Source: Phlebiopsis flavidoalba (Eukaryota; Basidiomycota; Agaricomycetes; Polyporales; Phanerochaetaceae). Taken from it: a stretch of DNA of 64,000 nt. Both the position numbers and the translations under genes were made by a program. The notes under the pieces are model-generated. The model saw nothing but the letters and a program-made list of their open reading frames with translations, ran no database searches and was not told the origin of the DNA. Shown here piece by piece: positions 23,107-33,929 of the stretch (the stretch's first letter is position 1; the number at the start of each line of letters is the position of its first letter). Location of the stretch: NCBI GenBank assembly GCA_035772785.1, contig JAOCPU010000025.1:248001-312000 (forward strand), written 5' to 3'.

Positions 23107-24369
23107 TCACTCGACGGCTCTCGCGACGCGCGACACGGGACTTGAAAGCTTCAGGGGAGGCTGCAAGACCTGGATCAGGACGTGGTGAGCGTCGACAGGT
23201 CCCCAGACACCATCGTTTGCAAGGGACCATTTGATCATGCTTCGCTTTTTGTCGGTGTCTAGGATGTTTAGGCAAAAGACCAGGAGAGCTCATAAAAAGC
23301 TACGTATGGTTTGTGATATGCAGCTCTAGTTTAGATTAACGCGGAGTCTATGTCCTACCGGCTACACTATGTACTAGTATATTTGCCTTTCCCTTATAAT
23401 GCTGGCAATCATAGTGTATAGCTGGTAGATTGGTAGATTGGCTCTTGGAAAACCCAATGATAACTCTTGTGGAAACACGATAAGTACATGTTGACCCAGA
23501 AAAATCCGGATCGGTTCAGTGTAGAAAGTGTACTTTGGATACATCCAGGTTAATCTCCCAAGAACGATTGTAGCGTTCTTGTTTCGTCTACCAGAACAGT
23601 ATCATTATTCTAGTAATGGTCTTCCGTGGACTAGATTCTGTCCTCTGCGGCTGACAATGATCAGTGGAACGCTAGCACATGTGTAGTCGCACAACTGTCC
23701 GGGGGTCTGACATGCTCCCGCATCTGGTGCCTGTGATTTCGCGATAATTCCTCGTGTCGATGAGGTGGCTCAACAACGTCGAGGGGACTGACCGGCTAAG
23801 CAGCTCGGCGCGTACAACGTCATCGACGAGAGTTCGCGGCGGTGTGGGTAAAAACATAAATAATATCCTGTGACATGTGTAGGATTTGGAATTTGATGTG
23901 GGCAATCGAAATCAGCGCGCTGCTGCGGCAAGTTCGGCAGGGCGACGGAAGCAGGGCCTCAGGGGAAGAGGCACGAGATCCGAAGATTCCCCCACCGAGG
24001 GCCGAGCGACGTTTGAGAGCTGGTTGCACCTCGTGTGCGCCAGGGGCAGACACACGGTGCAGGAGGCGGGTGCGCTTTCTGGCGGTGCTGCAGCCAAAAT
24101 TTTTGTCGTGCGCGCGCCGCGTGGCCGGCAGTCGATGGAGGGAGTTGTCCCGTTTAGGCAGGCGGAGGGCGGTAGCTGATGGGTGGATAGGCGTGACCTG
24201 GCGGAGGGGCGGGAGGCCGGGCCAATGGGCGTCGGGGATCGGGGCGAACCGAAGCCACGACGGTGGGAGCTCACGTGGCGGCGGCTCGGAAGGACGCGGG
24301 CGGGGATGCGCACGATTGGTTCAGACGCAATCTAGATGCGCAATTAGAACTCCACTTGGATTTAGATCA
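23107..24369. other. Intergenic stretch before the Reg1-like gene
   Basis: 23107-23870 is AT-rich; it has a short tandem repeat GGTAGATT (about 23425-23440) and a 7-base stem AAGAACG/CGTTCTT near 23560-23580. From 23880 to 24330 GC rises and ORFs overlap on both strands without motifs. Confidence 0.45.
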
Positions 24370-24733
24370 CTCCTCCTCTCTCCTCCAGGCTCTCTTTTCT
24401 GCACCTCTCTTCCTCTCTCGACGTCGTCCATGTCACCCGCGACGCTGCTCTAACCGACGACGACACGCCCCCGCACACCGTCCCCCTCATCACCGCCAAG
24501 CCTCGAAGCATCCGCCTCTGAGCTGAGCGCAGCGCAGCTAGCGCCGGCAGGGTCGACGCTCACAGCCTGGAATTTCCCGTCCCCCGTCTAGCCTTGGCCT
24601 CATTTGGTTCCCGCTCATCCCAGGAGCATCACCGCCTGAGCCTACCGCCTCTTCCGCTGCTCTTTCTCCTCTTAACTCCCGGATATTTCATCCTTCTTCT
24701 TGTTACCCCTCGCCATCCATCCTGGACGTCTCT
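24370..24733 (+). promoter_or_regulatory. Pyrimidine-rich promoter/leader of the Reg1-like gene
   Basis: Long CT-rich tracts (for example 24365-24420 and 24655-24700) precede the ATG at 24734. CT blocks directly upstream of the transcription start or in the leader are common in highly expressed fungal genes. No TATA box is evident. Confidence 0.45.
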
Positions 24734-27700
24734 ATGATGCCCGTTCCACCAACCCTAAACAAGCTACCTTCCAACACTACTACACTCCGTCACCAACCAA
24801 CCCCTCCAGATGACTCTTCTTTCTCCGTTCAGGCCGAAGGTCAGGTCGACTACTTGTCCCATGAATGGAGGGAAGAGGATGTGTGGAGATCGTGGCGGAG
24901 TATGACCCGCCAGAAGAACGCTATCGCCAATGGCATGCGTCTGGAGAACGCAAGTTGGCGGACGTGGTGGAAACAGCGGAATAATCTGCCAACCGTCAGT
25001 CCAGAGACCCTTAACTGGTGAGCTTCTCTCTATTCTGGATCGCCCTTCTCGCTTTTTTTCTCCTATTTTTCTTCGCAAATCTGGCCCACTTGGGGTCTTT
25101 TACCCGTGCACTATCCTTCTCGCCCCGCAATTGTTCTTTCATGTCATTTCCATGATATGCTGTCTTGATCGCTTCGCGCCGCCGTGCTGCGTCCGACAGC
25201 ACACCGGTGACGCCGACGCTTTGGCCCACCGATCCCCCAGGGCAACCGCAATGGCAACGACCGAGGTGGCGTCTAACGGGAAACGCGAATCGCATCCGCC
25301 GGTTGCAAGCCCGGCAGCATAGCGCTGAAATACAGCGGCCAGCCGGTCATCCGAGAGCGTGCTCAGTGCACCTTAGGCACTTCCCGCTGTCCAGTGTCAG
25401 TGTGGGTCGCGTCCCTTCGTACCTACGGTCATGCAAAATGCGTCATCTCTGGGCAGCTCGACCTCTTCGGCCAAATGCACACCGCGACTTCTGTCAACTC
25501 AAGGATCAGCTTTTCCTACTATCCAGTCTTCTTTTCATCTCCCTTTATCCCTTGCATTGTCTCGCGTTTTTCATGTCAACTCACATTTCTCGTCCTACAG
25601 GTTAAAGGACTCCGACGTTACGTGGCTTATACGGGCCATTACACATCGGTTCCGACTGGAGTAAGCCACCACAAGAATCCCCACCAACACCATCTGGTCG
25701 TCGCCAATCTATGAGCTCCTCGAAGCCGCCAGGAAAGAAACCCATCCTCAAGCATCGGAGCATCAGCGAGCTGCTTTCCCTCCCACAGAGTCCCTTCTTT
25801 GACCACGACGAATCCGACGAGTCAGACGAAGAGACTTCGAGTCATCCCGGCGAGGTTGAAGAGCCGTCCCGGCCCCCGCTTATGCACACCAAGAGGCGAC
25901 ACGCACATCAGCTGGCGCTCGCGGCCCTTCCGCAAGAACTCGCCACCTCGAATCATCGCCGCTGACTCACCTGTAGACACGCAGCTCCCCAGCGCGTCTG
26001 CGACGACGCTTTTGAGCAATGCCTCGAATTCGACGAGCAGCTCGCAGGACTTCAGCACGGCGTCTGGGTCCGGCGCGGACGGGCCTGGTGGGAAGAAGAA
26101 GCACATTAGCTTCAACACGTTCGTCGAGCAGTGCATAGCGATCGAGAAGCCCAAGTCAAAACGCATGGGCAGCATACACTTCTACACAGATCCCGTGTAC
26201 GAGGACGGGTCAGTCGCATTTCTTTTCTGTAGGGAGGGGACTACACTAATTGTCTCATTTTACCCATCCAGGTACGACGAGGACTCGGAAGCTGGCGAAG
26301 GCGAAGAGTCCGATGACCCCTCATCACTATACGTCGAAGAGAGTTCAGGTATGGTGTCAGATTCGGACGATGATGATGATGAAGTGCTGGAGATGCGCTC
26401 GAGTCGGTCGCGGTCGTCGTCAACGTCGTCGCGGTCTGCGCCATCTGCCCTCCGCACGACAAGTCCACCATCCGCAAACTCCTCTCGTCGCCCTCCCCTC
26501 GTTCGTCAGAACTCGACCGACCGCGATCGTGTCACCATCGCCCCCATTGCACCAACGTTACTCAAGGCTTCCGGCGTGGAGAGCCATCTCGTCACCATCG
26601 GTGAGGAGAGGCTCGTACCGCAGAAGGACCTCGAGCTCGTGTACGTCCCACCAACCAACAGCATATACAGCCTTCCGCGGCACGCCAAGTTTAGGCTCCG
26701 AAGATGTGTACCACCACCGCGAGTCGTATTTTAGCGTTGGCACGGATCGACCGCTCGTCCAGGCCCGGTCCGCAGACTCTTCTCCCGTCCTTGCTACCAC
26801 GAGTCTTCCCCGGGGTCCGTCCTCGCACAACAACCTCCAGCAATTCTTCGGAGCACAGCCAACGTTATACGGATCGCCCATCCCCACGGATGATATCCGG
26901 GACGAAGACGCCTACGACTACTTTGGTGGCTCGGATTTCGGGCGAGGAGTACACTGCCCGTCGGCATAATCCCCGCATACGACGCACCCCGTCAGACGTT
27001 CGAAACGACGACGAACCAGAAGGCGGCGTCACGAGGTATGCGCAGGGCGGTGCTGCCAGCGTCCCCGTCGGCCGGCATAACGACAGTTGGTCGTCGCCGA
27101 TATCGGTCAGTCCGAAGATCGTGGTCAATGAAGTTGCCGGCGCGGAGGAGGAGAGGGAGGAGATGTCGACGGGGAGCAGCAGCTCGCCGCAGGAGGTCAC
27201 CCGGGAGCTGCCTACGCCGCACAAGCTCGACACGCGCAAAGAAGATGACATCCCGCTCGCGGTGTCGTTCATCGGCCACCCCGGCGGCGCGGTACCCGTC
27301 CCCGTGCCACGCATCGGCGCCCGCGCCACGTCGACGTCCCCAGAGTCTGGCTTCCTCTCGCCCACCGAGGCCCCGGCGATTGTCGTAGGGCGCGGCCCGC
27401 TCGCCGGGCTGTTCGCCCCGTGAGTGGGTCCACGACGACGGGCTCGTACTCGTTCTCGAGTGACTCGCGCTCGGAGTCCCGGGGTCGTTCGTCCACTCCG
27501 CGCAACTCGTCGTTTTCGGACCGCGAATCAAGTAGAGGCACGAATTCGCCCATGGGAAGTATCTCTCTCCCCACCGGCTCTGCGATAGGCATTGGTTCAG
27601 GGTACGGCGCAGGGCGCGGCCGGGATGTCAGGAACGGCGCGAAGATGTATCGACGGGACGACGTAGCGCGGGCGCGATCGCACGGGGCGCAGGATTTGGC

Positions 27701-28256
27701 GACAGCCTCAGCCCGCCAAACGTCGTGGGCTCGCCCTCGCGGAGCGTGAGCGAACGACTTCCCGCCATACTCGCCCGTCCTCGACGACTCGGCGCTCTCC
27801 TCGGCGTCCACCGCGTCCGTGAGCGGCTCACCTCCGTGTCCGGGTCGTCGACCGCCAGCGCAGACACCGCCGCAACCGTCGCCCCACCCAAGACCGAATC
27901 CAAGGACGAACCGCGGCGGGCGCACCACCACACGCGCGCGTCGCAGGTGCCGATCCCGTCGCCGATCCCCGAGGAGGAGGAGGACACGCTCGCGCCAGCC
28001 CACGCCTGCCAACTCCCCCGTCCGCGCCGCTCACGTCCCCGACGCACACACGCCGCCCACCGCGCACGTCCCCCGCGCCCAAGTCGCGGCCGTCTGCGCC
28101 GGTGACGTCGCCGTCCGAGGCGCAGGCGACGCCGAGCTCGCCGAAGCTCGAGCGCCCGCCCGAGCAGCACCAGACGGGCACGCTCGTCGGGGCTGCGCGG
28201 CGGAGATCGTCTCGTCTGCGCGCGGCCTGCTCGGTGCGATCTGGAATTCTGTGTAA
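24734..28256 (+). CDS. Reg1/Hex2-like PP1 regulatory protein with AreA-type N-terminal domain
   Basis: In yeast, Reg1 targets the PP1 phosphatase Glc7 to Snf1 in glucose repression. Exon 1 (24734-25017) encodes DYLSHEWREEDVWRSWRSMT, then IANGMRLENASWRTWWKQR and PETLNW, the signature of the fungal nitrogen-regulator/AreA-GATA-like domain (DUF1752) shared by Reg1-type proteins. A 583-base intron follows (25018-25600). Exon 2 continues LKDSDVTWLYGP, KPILKHRSISELLSLP and GGKKKHISFNTFVEQCIAIE (about 26090-26150), the block typical of Reg1 homologues. A short intron (26209-26271) splits EDG from YDEDSE. Exon 3 is acidic and then Ser/Pro/Arg-rich and ends GLLGAIWNSV at TAA 28254-28256. I see single-base frame breaks near 25632, 25890, 26695 and 27420. 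The ATG choice is supported by the CT-rich leader. The PP1-binding RVxF-like sequence could be KKHISF. A 247-codon minus-strand ORF here is a shadow. Confidence 0.8.
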
Positions 28257-29146
28257 ATGCACCCGCACGCCCCTGTTGTTGTACTTCTGTGTTTCCCTTT
28301 TGGCCTCTCCCGGCTTCGTCTCCACCCCTTTTTATCGACCTTGGTTTCTGATAGTGTACCATCATCTTAAGCAGTGCCGGCCCCCCGACGTGACTGTCTC
28401 ATGCAACGCAAGCCTCACTCGCATACACATACTGTCTCGCTTACATCGCACGCAAGCTTCTCGTCTCCCCGTCTCCGACTGTTGTTTACCACCTCTGCAT
28501 CTCCCCCTGCTCCCTCCCTTTCCACACCCTCCATCGACTTACTTATTCGTTACTGTCCGTCGTATACTTACTGTGTTGATGTCTTAATGCGCGGCAATAT
28601 ATAGCATTCCATTGGTTTCTTGTGAGTGTGTACATGGCGCCCTCCTGTCCGACACTGCACTCACGTCGACTGGCACGCGAATAATACATCTCCACCTGCA
28701 CCTGCAGCTGGGTCACTTCCCACTTAAAGCTCGATCCCTTCGTGTTTGTTTTTCACAATAATTCTGTTCAACGTCATGAAATGTCTCAAGGACGACTGTA
28801 ACCGAATACAAAGAGCTGGATCTATGAAAGTCATGTCCACTAGTCGCCGCAGGCGTAACGATATACGTAGAACCATTGACAAGAATACACTACTGGTAGC
28901 GGGTGTTGAACGAAGTCTCGGAGACCAAAGAGAAGGGAAGGACAGTGAGGATATTAGCCGAGAAAGGATCGAGAAAGGACTAGTACTGTGAGGATGTTGA
29001 CGGAGAAAAGTTTCGAGAAATGACCGTAAGGATATTGACGCGTGGCCATAGCACAAGACGCACTCGCCAGATCGTCGTTGTGTCTAGACGTCATACGAGA
29101 AGAGAGAAGAGAGACAGGGAAAGTCGAGGTTGGAAGCCGGCGACAG
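28257..29146. other. Intergenic stretch downstream of the Reg1-like gene
   Basis: CT-rich just after the stop, presumably 3' UTR. No gene recognised; ORFs at 28746-28991 (plus) and 28724-29056 (minus) overlap and have no motif. Confidence 0.4.
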
Positions 29147-30190
29147 CTAGGCGAGGAGATGACAGAACCAATCTGAGGTAGAAGCACGACACACATCAGG
29201 GATCCGTTGACACAGCGGGGTGCACAGGAATAAGAGTGCCCACATACGACGACGAGGGAACGTGCCCGCTTCAAGCACTACAACAGCGGTCACCATCTGC
29301 GAGAGCCATGACCTTCTTGAACGCCTGTGGACAAGCATCAGAGCATGTTCGCTGAGGCCAGATAAAGACAAAAGACACACCTCGCGATGCACCTTCACAA
29401 TTTCAGCCTTGAGCTTCTCGCAAAGCATTGCCATATCCCTGGAGACCTCAGGGGCGCACTTCGGGCAGATGGACGCAACGACACTCATCAGCGCGGGAAG
29501 TCGCCAATGCAAGAACTCGTCGACGGTCTTCGTCGTCGGCGCCACGGAGCGCAGATTCCAGAGCAGCTCCTCCCACGCCAAGGTAGACCAAAGAACGACC
29601 TGAGTGGACGTTGCATCGGCGCCCATGTCAACCATAATATCCGCCCGATCCTTAGACTTGCACTCCACCAACACCGTGCCGGACAGGTCGCGGGTCCTCA
29701 AAAAACGCCAGGTGGATCTTCGTGTGCCGCGGTCCTACATACTCGCCCACCAAGCGGGGGACCGCATCGCTGCACGCCTTCTGAAATGCACAGAGTACCG
29801 TCAATGCTCGCTGCCGGCAGCACGCATTGCCGGGCCCGCTTGTGGGACTGAGCGGGTCCGAGGACGTCCGTGGCGATGTCCAGGCCGTCCAGGCAGAGAG
29901 AAGCAGCGACTTGGATCAGCGTCGTAGGGAATCCGTTAGCGAATGCGTCGACGAACGCGTCCCGCGGGCTTGTTTCTGATCCGGTCCGTGAACTGTGGGA
30001 TCAGATACGAGACGGGTAGAGACTTCGGTTGGCTGGGCCTCGACATCATACTGTGCACATTGGCAAACAGTTCGTTGCGGCTGATGCTGGCCGAGAACGG
30101 GTTCAAGTATGAGTACTCTAAGCACCTCGGAGTATGGACAACGAGTCTGCTCAGGGCGTCACGACGTTCAGCCAGATGATCGGCACACCT
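29147..30190 (-). CDS. Unrecognised protein-coding gene
   Basis: The minus strand carries coherent protein text over about 1 kb: FTDRIRNKPAGRV (about 29985), DAFANGFPTTLIQVAASLCL and LDIATDVLGPAQSHKRA (about 29945-29840), VGEYVGPRHTKIHLAFFED (about 29755-29700), then an open stretch beginning RDLSGTVLVECKSKDRADI, with ELLWNLRSVAPTTKTVDEF and ICPKCAPEVSRDMAMLCEK. A GTGTGT...CCACAG intron near 29380-29325 joins it to AFKKVMALADGDR. I do not recognise the family. Intron structure and sensible composition support a real gene; both ends are uncertain. Confidence 0.4.
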
Positions 30191-30628
30191 TGCGTCATGG
30201 TGGCGCAGGTCCGGGGTGAGACGTTCGGGCCCACGCGAAAACTGTCCCGAAAGCTAACGTTAGCTGTTCTCTAAAAGTGCCGAGTTGACGTAGTACGCGG
30301 ACGTCGACGTGCATAAGAGATAATCACGGGGCGTGGTACTGGCCTGCGCGGTTGTCGAAAGGGTGACGCATCTGTTTTGGTGATACAGCCAAACGGTTTG
30401 TGAGCTGGCGGCAGGGGCGAGAGCCATTTGAGCAAAGATGGTGTGGATTGTAGGAGGACGAGAAACGGGAGGTAAAGGACGACGAGAGCCGTTGCTGGGG
30501 AACGCGGAGGGTGTGCGTATGGGGGGAAGACAAGTTTGAGCGAAAGGCCCCCGCAAGCCTCTCGTAGCGAGTCCCTTTTGAAGTCGCGACCAAATGTGGA
30601 CAATTCGCGCTTATATAAATCGGCAGGG

Positions 30629-30652
30629 CTTCGAGCATAGCTATGCTCGAAG
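30629..30652. promoter_or_regulatory. 24-base perfect palindrome beside a TATA-like box
   Basis: The half site CTTCGAGCATAG is followed at once by its exact reverse complement, and the flanks CGGC...GCCG extend the pairing imperfectly to about 40 bases. TTATATAAAT lies just upstream (30611-30620). It may be a dimeric transcription-factor site or a cruciform-forming sequence. Confidence 0.7.
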
Positions 30653-30847
30653 ACCCGCCGATCATGCAGCAGCCTGAGGTTTTCATTCTCAGATACGGCG
30701 AGTGGGCTGCAACATGTAGGCCTTGTACTACTAGACCCCCATTGCGACACTTGTCCTAAAACCACATTTTAGTAATATACAATGGTAGGAAACCGACAAA
30801 GAGAGCGCAGGTGGGCGGGCGGACGGGGTAGACGGTCGAAGACGAGT

Positions 30848-30907
30848 GGCTTCGAACACATCCGAATTGGGAGTGTCGCCTTCCCAACGCTGGATGTGCT
30901 CGAAGCC
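30848..30907. repeat. Inverted repeat with 16-base arms
   Basis: GGCTTCGAACACATCC (30848-30863) pairs with GGATGTGCTCGAAGCC (30892-30907) with one mismatch. The arms share the word CTTCGA with the 24-base palindrome 200 bases upstream. Confidence 0.75.
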
Positions 30908-30993
30908 GCGGCTCTCGGCGCGGCAACCCTGTTTATTGCTGCTCGTTCAACAAGCAGGTAACGTGACAGTGGCTGACCCACTTCACGCCAGCG

Positions 30994-31059
30994 CATAAAT
31001 ACCCCCCCTGGTCGCCCGCCACACTCCCCAGCCGTCTGCGGTCGGCCTCCCTGACCATG
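30994..31059 (+). promoter_or_regulatory. Candidate core promoter and start codon
   Basis: CATAAATA at about 30994 lies about 60 bases before ACCATGG at 31055-31061, whose ATG is followed directly by GTGAGT, suggesting a first coding exon of a single codon. What follows (31140-31550) is not assignable: one frame after CAGTAG reads FDLLRGLGYTGSDLRLVLR before a stop, another frame near 31380-31545 reads SSSTSLVDDDGCPGTDLF. A small gene is likely but not resolved. Confidence 0.35.
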
Positions 31060-31521
31060 GTGAGTCCCACCCCTCTTCCCCCTTCTCCTTCCCCATGTCT
31101 TCGACTTCGACGCACTCACCTCGACGCTGCCCTCCCTCTAGCCCGGCCTTCTATCCCCACGCGTCCCCCACCGTTTTTCCACCTCTTCAGTAGTACTTTG
31201 ACCTTCTCCGCGGCCTCGGCTATACTGGCAGTGACTTGCGGTTGGTGCTGAGGTAAACCGCTATCAATGGGCACGTACGCATTCTGGCGGTGACTTGCGG
31301 TATATGCTGCGTGTATGCCCAGTGATGGTGAATTCTACCCCCTTCGCCCTCGGGCCCCCTCCCCTTTATTATATATCTCGGTCGCTGGCAGGCCATGGAG
31401 TGTCACAAGGTCACAGCGCGGCTCGCTTATTTCTTGAGGGAGGGCAGTCGTCTTCGACCTCGCTGGTCGACGACGACGGGTGTCCTGGCACGGACCTCTT
31501 CGTGGTCCTCGGGACGAGTAG

Positions 31522-31543
31522 CCTCGAGCTGTACGGCTCGAGG
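31522..31543. repeat. Hairpin CCTCGAGC-6-GCTCGAGG
   Basis: A perfect 8-base stem with a 6-base loop at the end of the unresolved small transcription unit, a third CTCGA-containing dyad within 900 bases. Confidence 0.7.
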
Positions 31544-31559
31544 TGAAACTAACACGTGC

Positions 31560-32255
31560 CTAAGTTAATCTATGTTAGAGTCCTTTGTAGTTTTGTAGAC
31601 ACACCTTATGAATATATGCTTTCGCGTTTTGCCATGCTCACACCCTGCTCATACCGAGCTTTGTGATAAGCCGACGTCGATGGCGTACAAGACGGATTTT
31701 GCGGGTTTCATTTAAACGCGCTAGGGCTCAATCCAGCCGCCTTGCAATCAAAAACAGATATGTGGATGGAAAAATACTCACTCGAGTTCGCCTCTCAGCA
31801 CACCAACACGCCCCGAGCTGACCCTTGTGCAGCGAGCCGTTCATTGGTGGGATTCCGGGTGGGATGAACTGCTTGATCTGCTCGAGTGTATGTTTTGATA
31901 CCGGCGTCGTGTCGTTCTACGCGCTGTTCAGTCTAGAGGGTGTATCATCTATCCAAGGGAGATGTCCGTGATCGTGAGTAAAGAAAAGGCGGGCAGCGAG
32001 GTTGGGAGACCATGACGGAAGAGCGAGAGCCATGACATATTCAGGTTCCCACGCCTTACTGTCGCTTATCAGGAACTCGGACACCTACGAGCAATCCTCA
32101 ATTTCAGCGTCACAGTCTGTCCCAATCCCTTAGAAAACTAGCTATTTGAGTGTTCGCACATATACTTTGCATTATTAGCCAGTCTTTGTATTTTTACAGG
32201 GGTGTACATGGGAGCTGCTAATATTTTCGCGGCCAGTGTCGGGTTTGATGGATTA
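31560..32255. other. Intergenic stretch, nothing recognised
   Basis: AT-rich, no ORF with a motif. Confidence 0.4.
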
Positions 32256-33056
32256 CCAGGATCTCGGACAGCGCTGATTACCGGCCAAAAATGGCAGTGT
32301 TTCGGCGCCTAAGTGATTGATTTTGAGCGTCCAGGCACCCTCCCCAGCAGTGTTTTGTGTACTGTTGCTCAATCAGAGCAAATGAACGAGGTTTCGAGGC
32401 TTGATGTGCTACTATATGGTTTATAAAAATATATTATGTAGTTAGTATATAGGCTCTGTGCCACAGTTCTCTCAAAAGGACCACAGAACTTTTGATGGCT
32501 TTGGTGGGACCACTGATGACCTCTGTACCGCTTGGGTAAGTACCGCAGGGAGGTTTCAGCATGTAATATTAATTCCACATACTCTACAATATATACTTAT
32601 ACTCATAAGATACTGCCCCATGTCAAGCATTTGGTATCAAGTGAAGCATGGCAATGTTTTCACTGACGGACAGGTTCCTGGTGTTGATCAGATCACCTCC
32701 CAGTCTGAGCAAGATACAGGCGGTTTATACAAGATCTTACTTCGCTGGTGTGATATCACCATGTTGAGGGAATGACTGCCATTATCTCCTCTAAATTTTT
32801 TTGAGTCATTCCGAGCTTTATCTCATCAACAATGTGTGTGTCATTGCAAAGCAGATCGCCATCGGACACTTACCATTTTGGGAAATTTCTTGATTTTTGA
32901 TACAGAAACCTCTCTCGCAATTTATTGAGAGGGCTATAAATCCCCAGAAAATGCTCATACATTGCTATATGCATGGATAATGATATAGTATACATTTTGC
33001 GAGCAGAGGTACACTGTGGAGTGACTTATAGTAATGATCGCTGTCCGAGATCCTGG
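32256..33056. mobile_element. About 800-base element with inverted terminal repeats
   Basis: CAGGATCTCGGACAGCG (32257-32273) is the exact reverse complement of 33039-33055. Allowing two differences the match extends to about 26 bases at each end (through ...ATTAC). The interior is AT-rich and carries an ORF of 105 codons (32458-32775) with no transposase motif, so this looks like a non-autonomous DNA transposon. A target-site duplication is not obvious: the left flank is ...GGATTA and the right flank GGTGTCC.... An internal stem CCTCTC...GAGAGG occurs near 32910. Confidence 0.6.
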
Positions 33057-33622
33057 GGTGTCCGGAACTCGTGGGAATCCACAGTATTACAGGCCGCTTG
33101 AAACTCTGTGGGCGCTCTCAGAGCATGATCGCCTACTTCTTTCCTTCCACTTTCTCAGCGAAGTACAGGAATGTGGGTAGGATATTGTGGGCACCGAATA
33201 TCACGCTTCACAGTAGTACAGTCAAATATACCGTTATCAAAGCTCTGACATCCGCATTCTAAAGTTACACGAGATACATACACACGCAAATCTTGACACT
33301 AGTGTGGCCTGGCGGCGTGAACGAGGTGGTGTGGTGACAGGTTGTACTGCCAGAGACTCAGTCTGCAGTGATTTTTAGAGGCCAGTCTAAGGGTCCTTGT
33401 GAATGAACTGGAACAGCGATAGGCCAGTAAGTGCGAAAATATAGGCTGAGCTCGTTTGTTCTCGCCACGGTCGTCTTTTGGTCGTCTAGTTATCCGAGCT
33501 GCCAACCGCACGCCCCTAACTGCCGCTAGTTCAACGCCCCCCCACTACTGGTGACAGGAGTCTAAAGCGGACTCATCGGTGTCCAAGGCAAAACTCGATG
33601 GCAATAGCTGCGCACAGACCAC
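33057..33622. other. Intergenic stretch, nothing recognised
   Basis: Short ORFs (33071-33262 plus, 33299-33511 minus) without motifs. Confidence 0.4.
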
Positions 33623-33911
33623 TTACGAGAGACCTATTGTGGCAAGCGCCTCAACTGTCGCATACACGGATGTTTCGACGTCCTCGGTACAACGCTTCTG
33701 GCACACGGCGCCACTTGGCCAACCGAAGAACGGGTCGACAGGCGTCGTCGGACGCCACAGGGTCTTCGCGATCCTTCTTGCGGTACGCGTGCGAGCGCAG
33801 TTCAAGTATTCGCAGACGTGTGCGTCGCAGCGTCTCCAGTTGCCATTGAGGCTCCAGTCGCAGCCACAGCCAGGTGTAGCTCAGATAAATCTTTTTGTTC
33901 CCGTAGCACAT
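33623..33911 (-). CDS. Small MCY-starting cysteine-containing protein
   Basis: From the ATG at 33911 the minus strand reads MCYGNKKIYL; after a one-base frame correction near 33870 it continues CGCDWSLNGNWRRCDAHVCE, YLNCARTRTAR and PVDPFFGWPSGAVCQKRC. Basidiomycetes have many small proteins that begin MCY/MCF and carry paired cysteines in this spacing; their role is unknown. An overlapping plus-strand ORF (33579-33929) is less convincing. The assignment depends on assuming an indel. Confidence 0.3.
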
Positions 33912-33929
33912 CTTGAGTCTGGTGACTAA

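Noticed and set aside
27269..28365. Two minus-strand ORFs of about 245 codons
   Set aside because: Arg/Gly-rich shadows of the GC-rich third exon of the Reg1-like gene; no motifs of their own.
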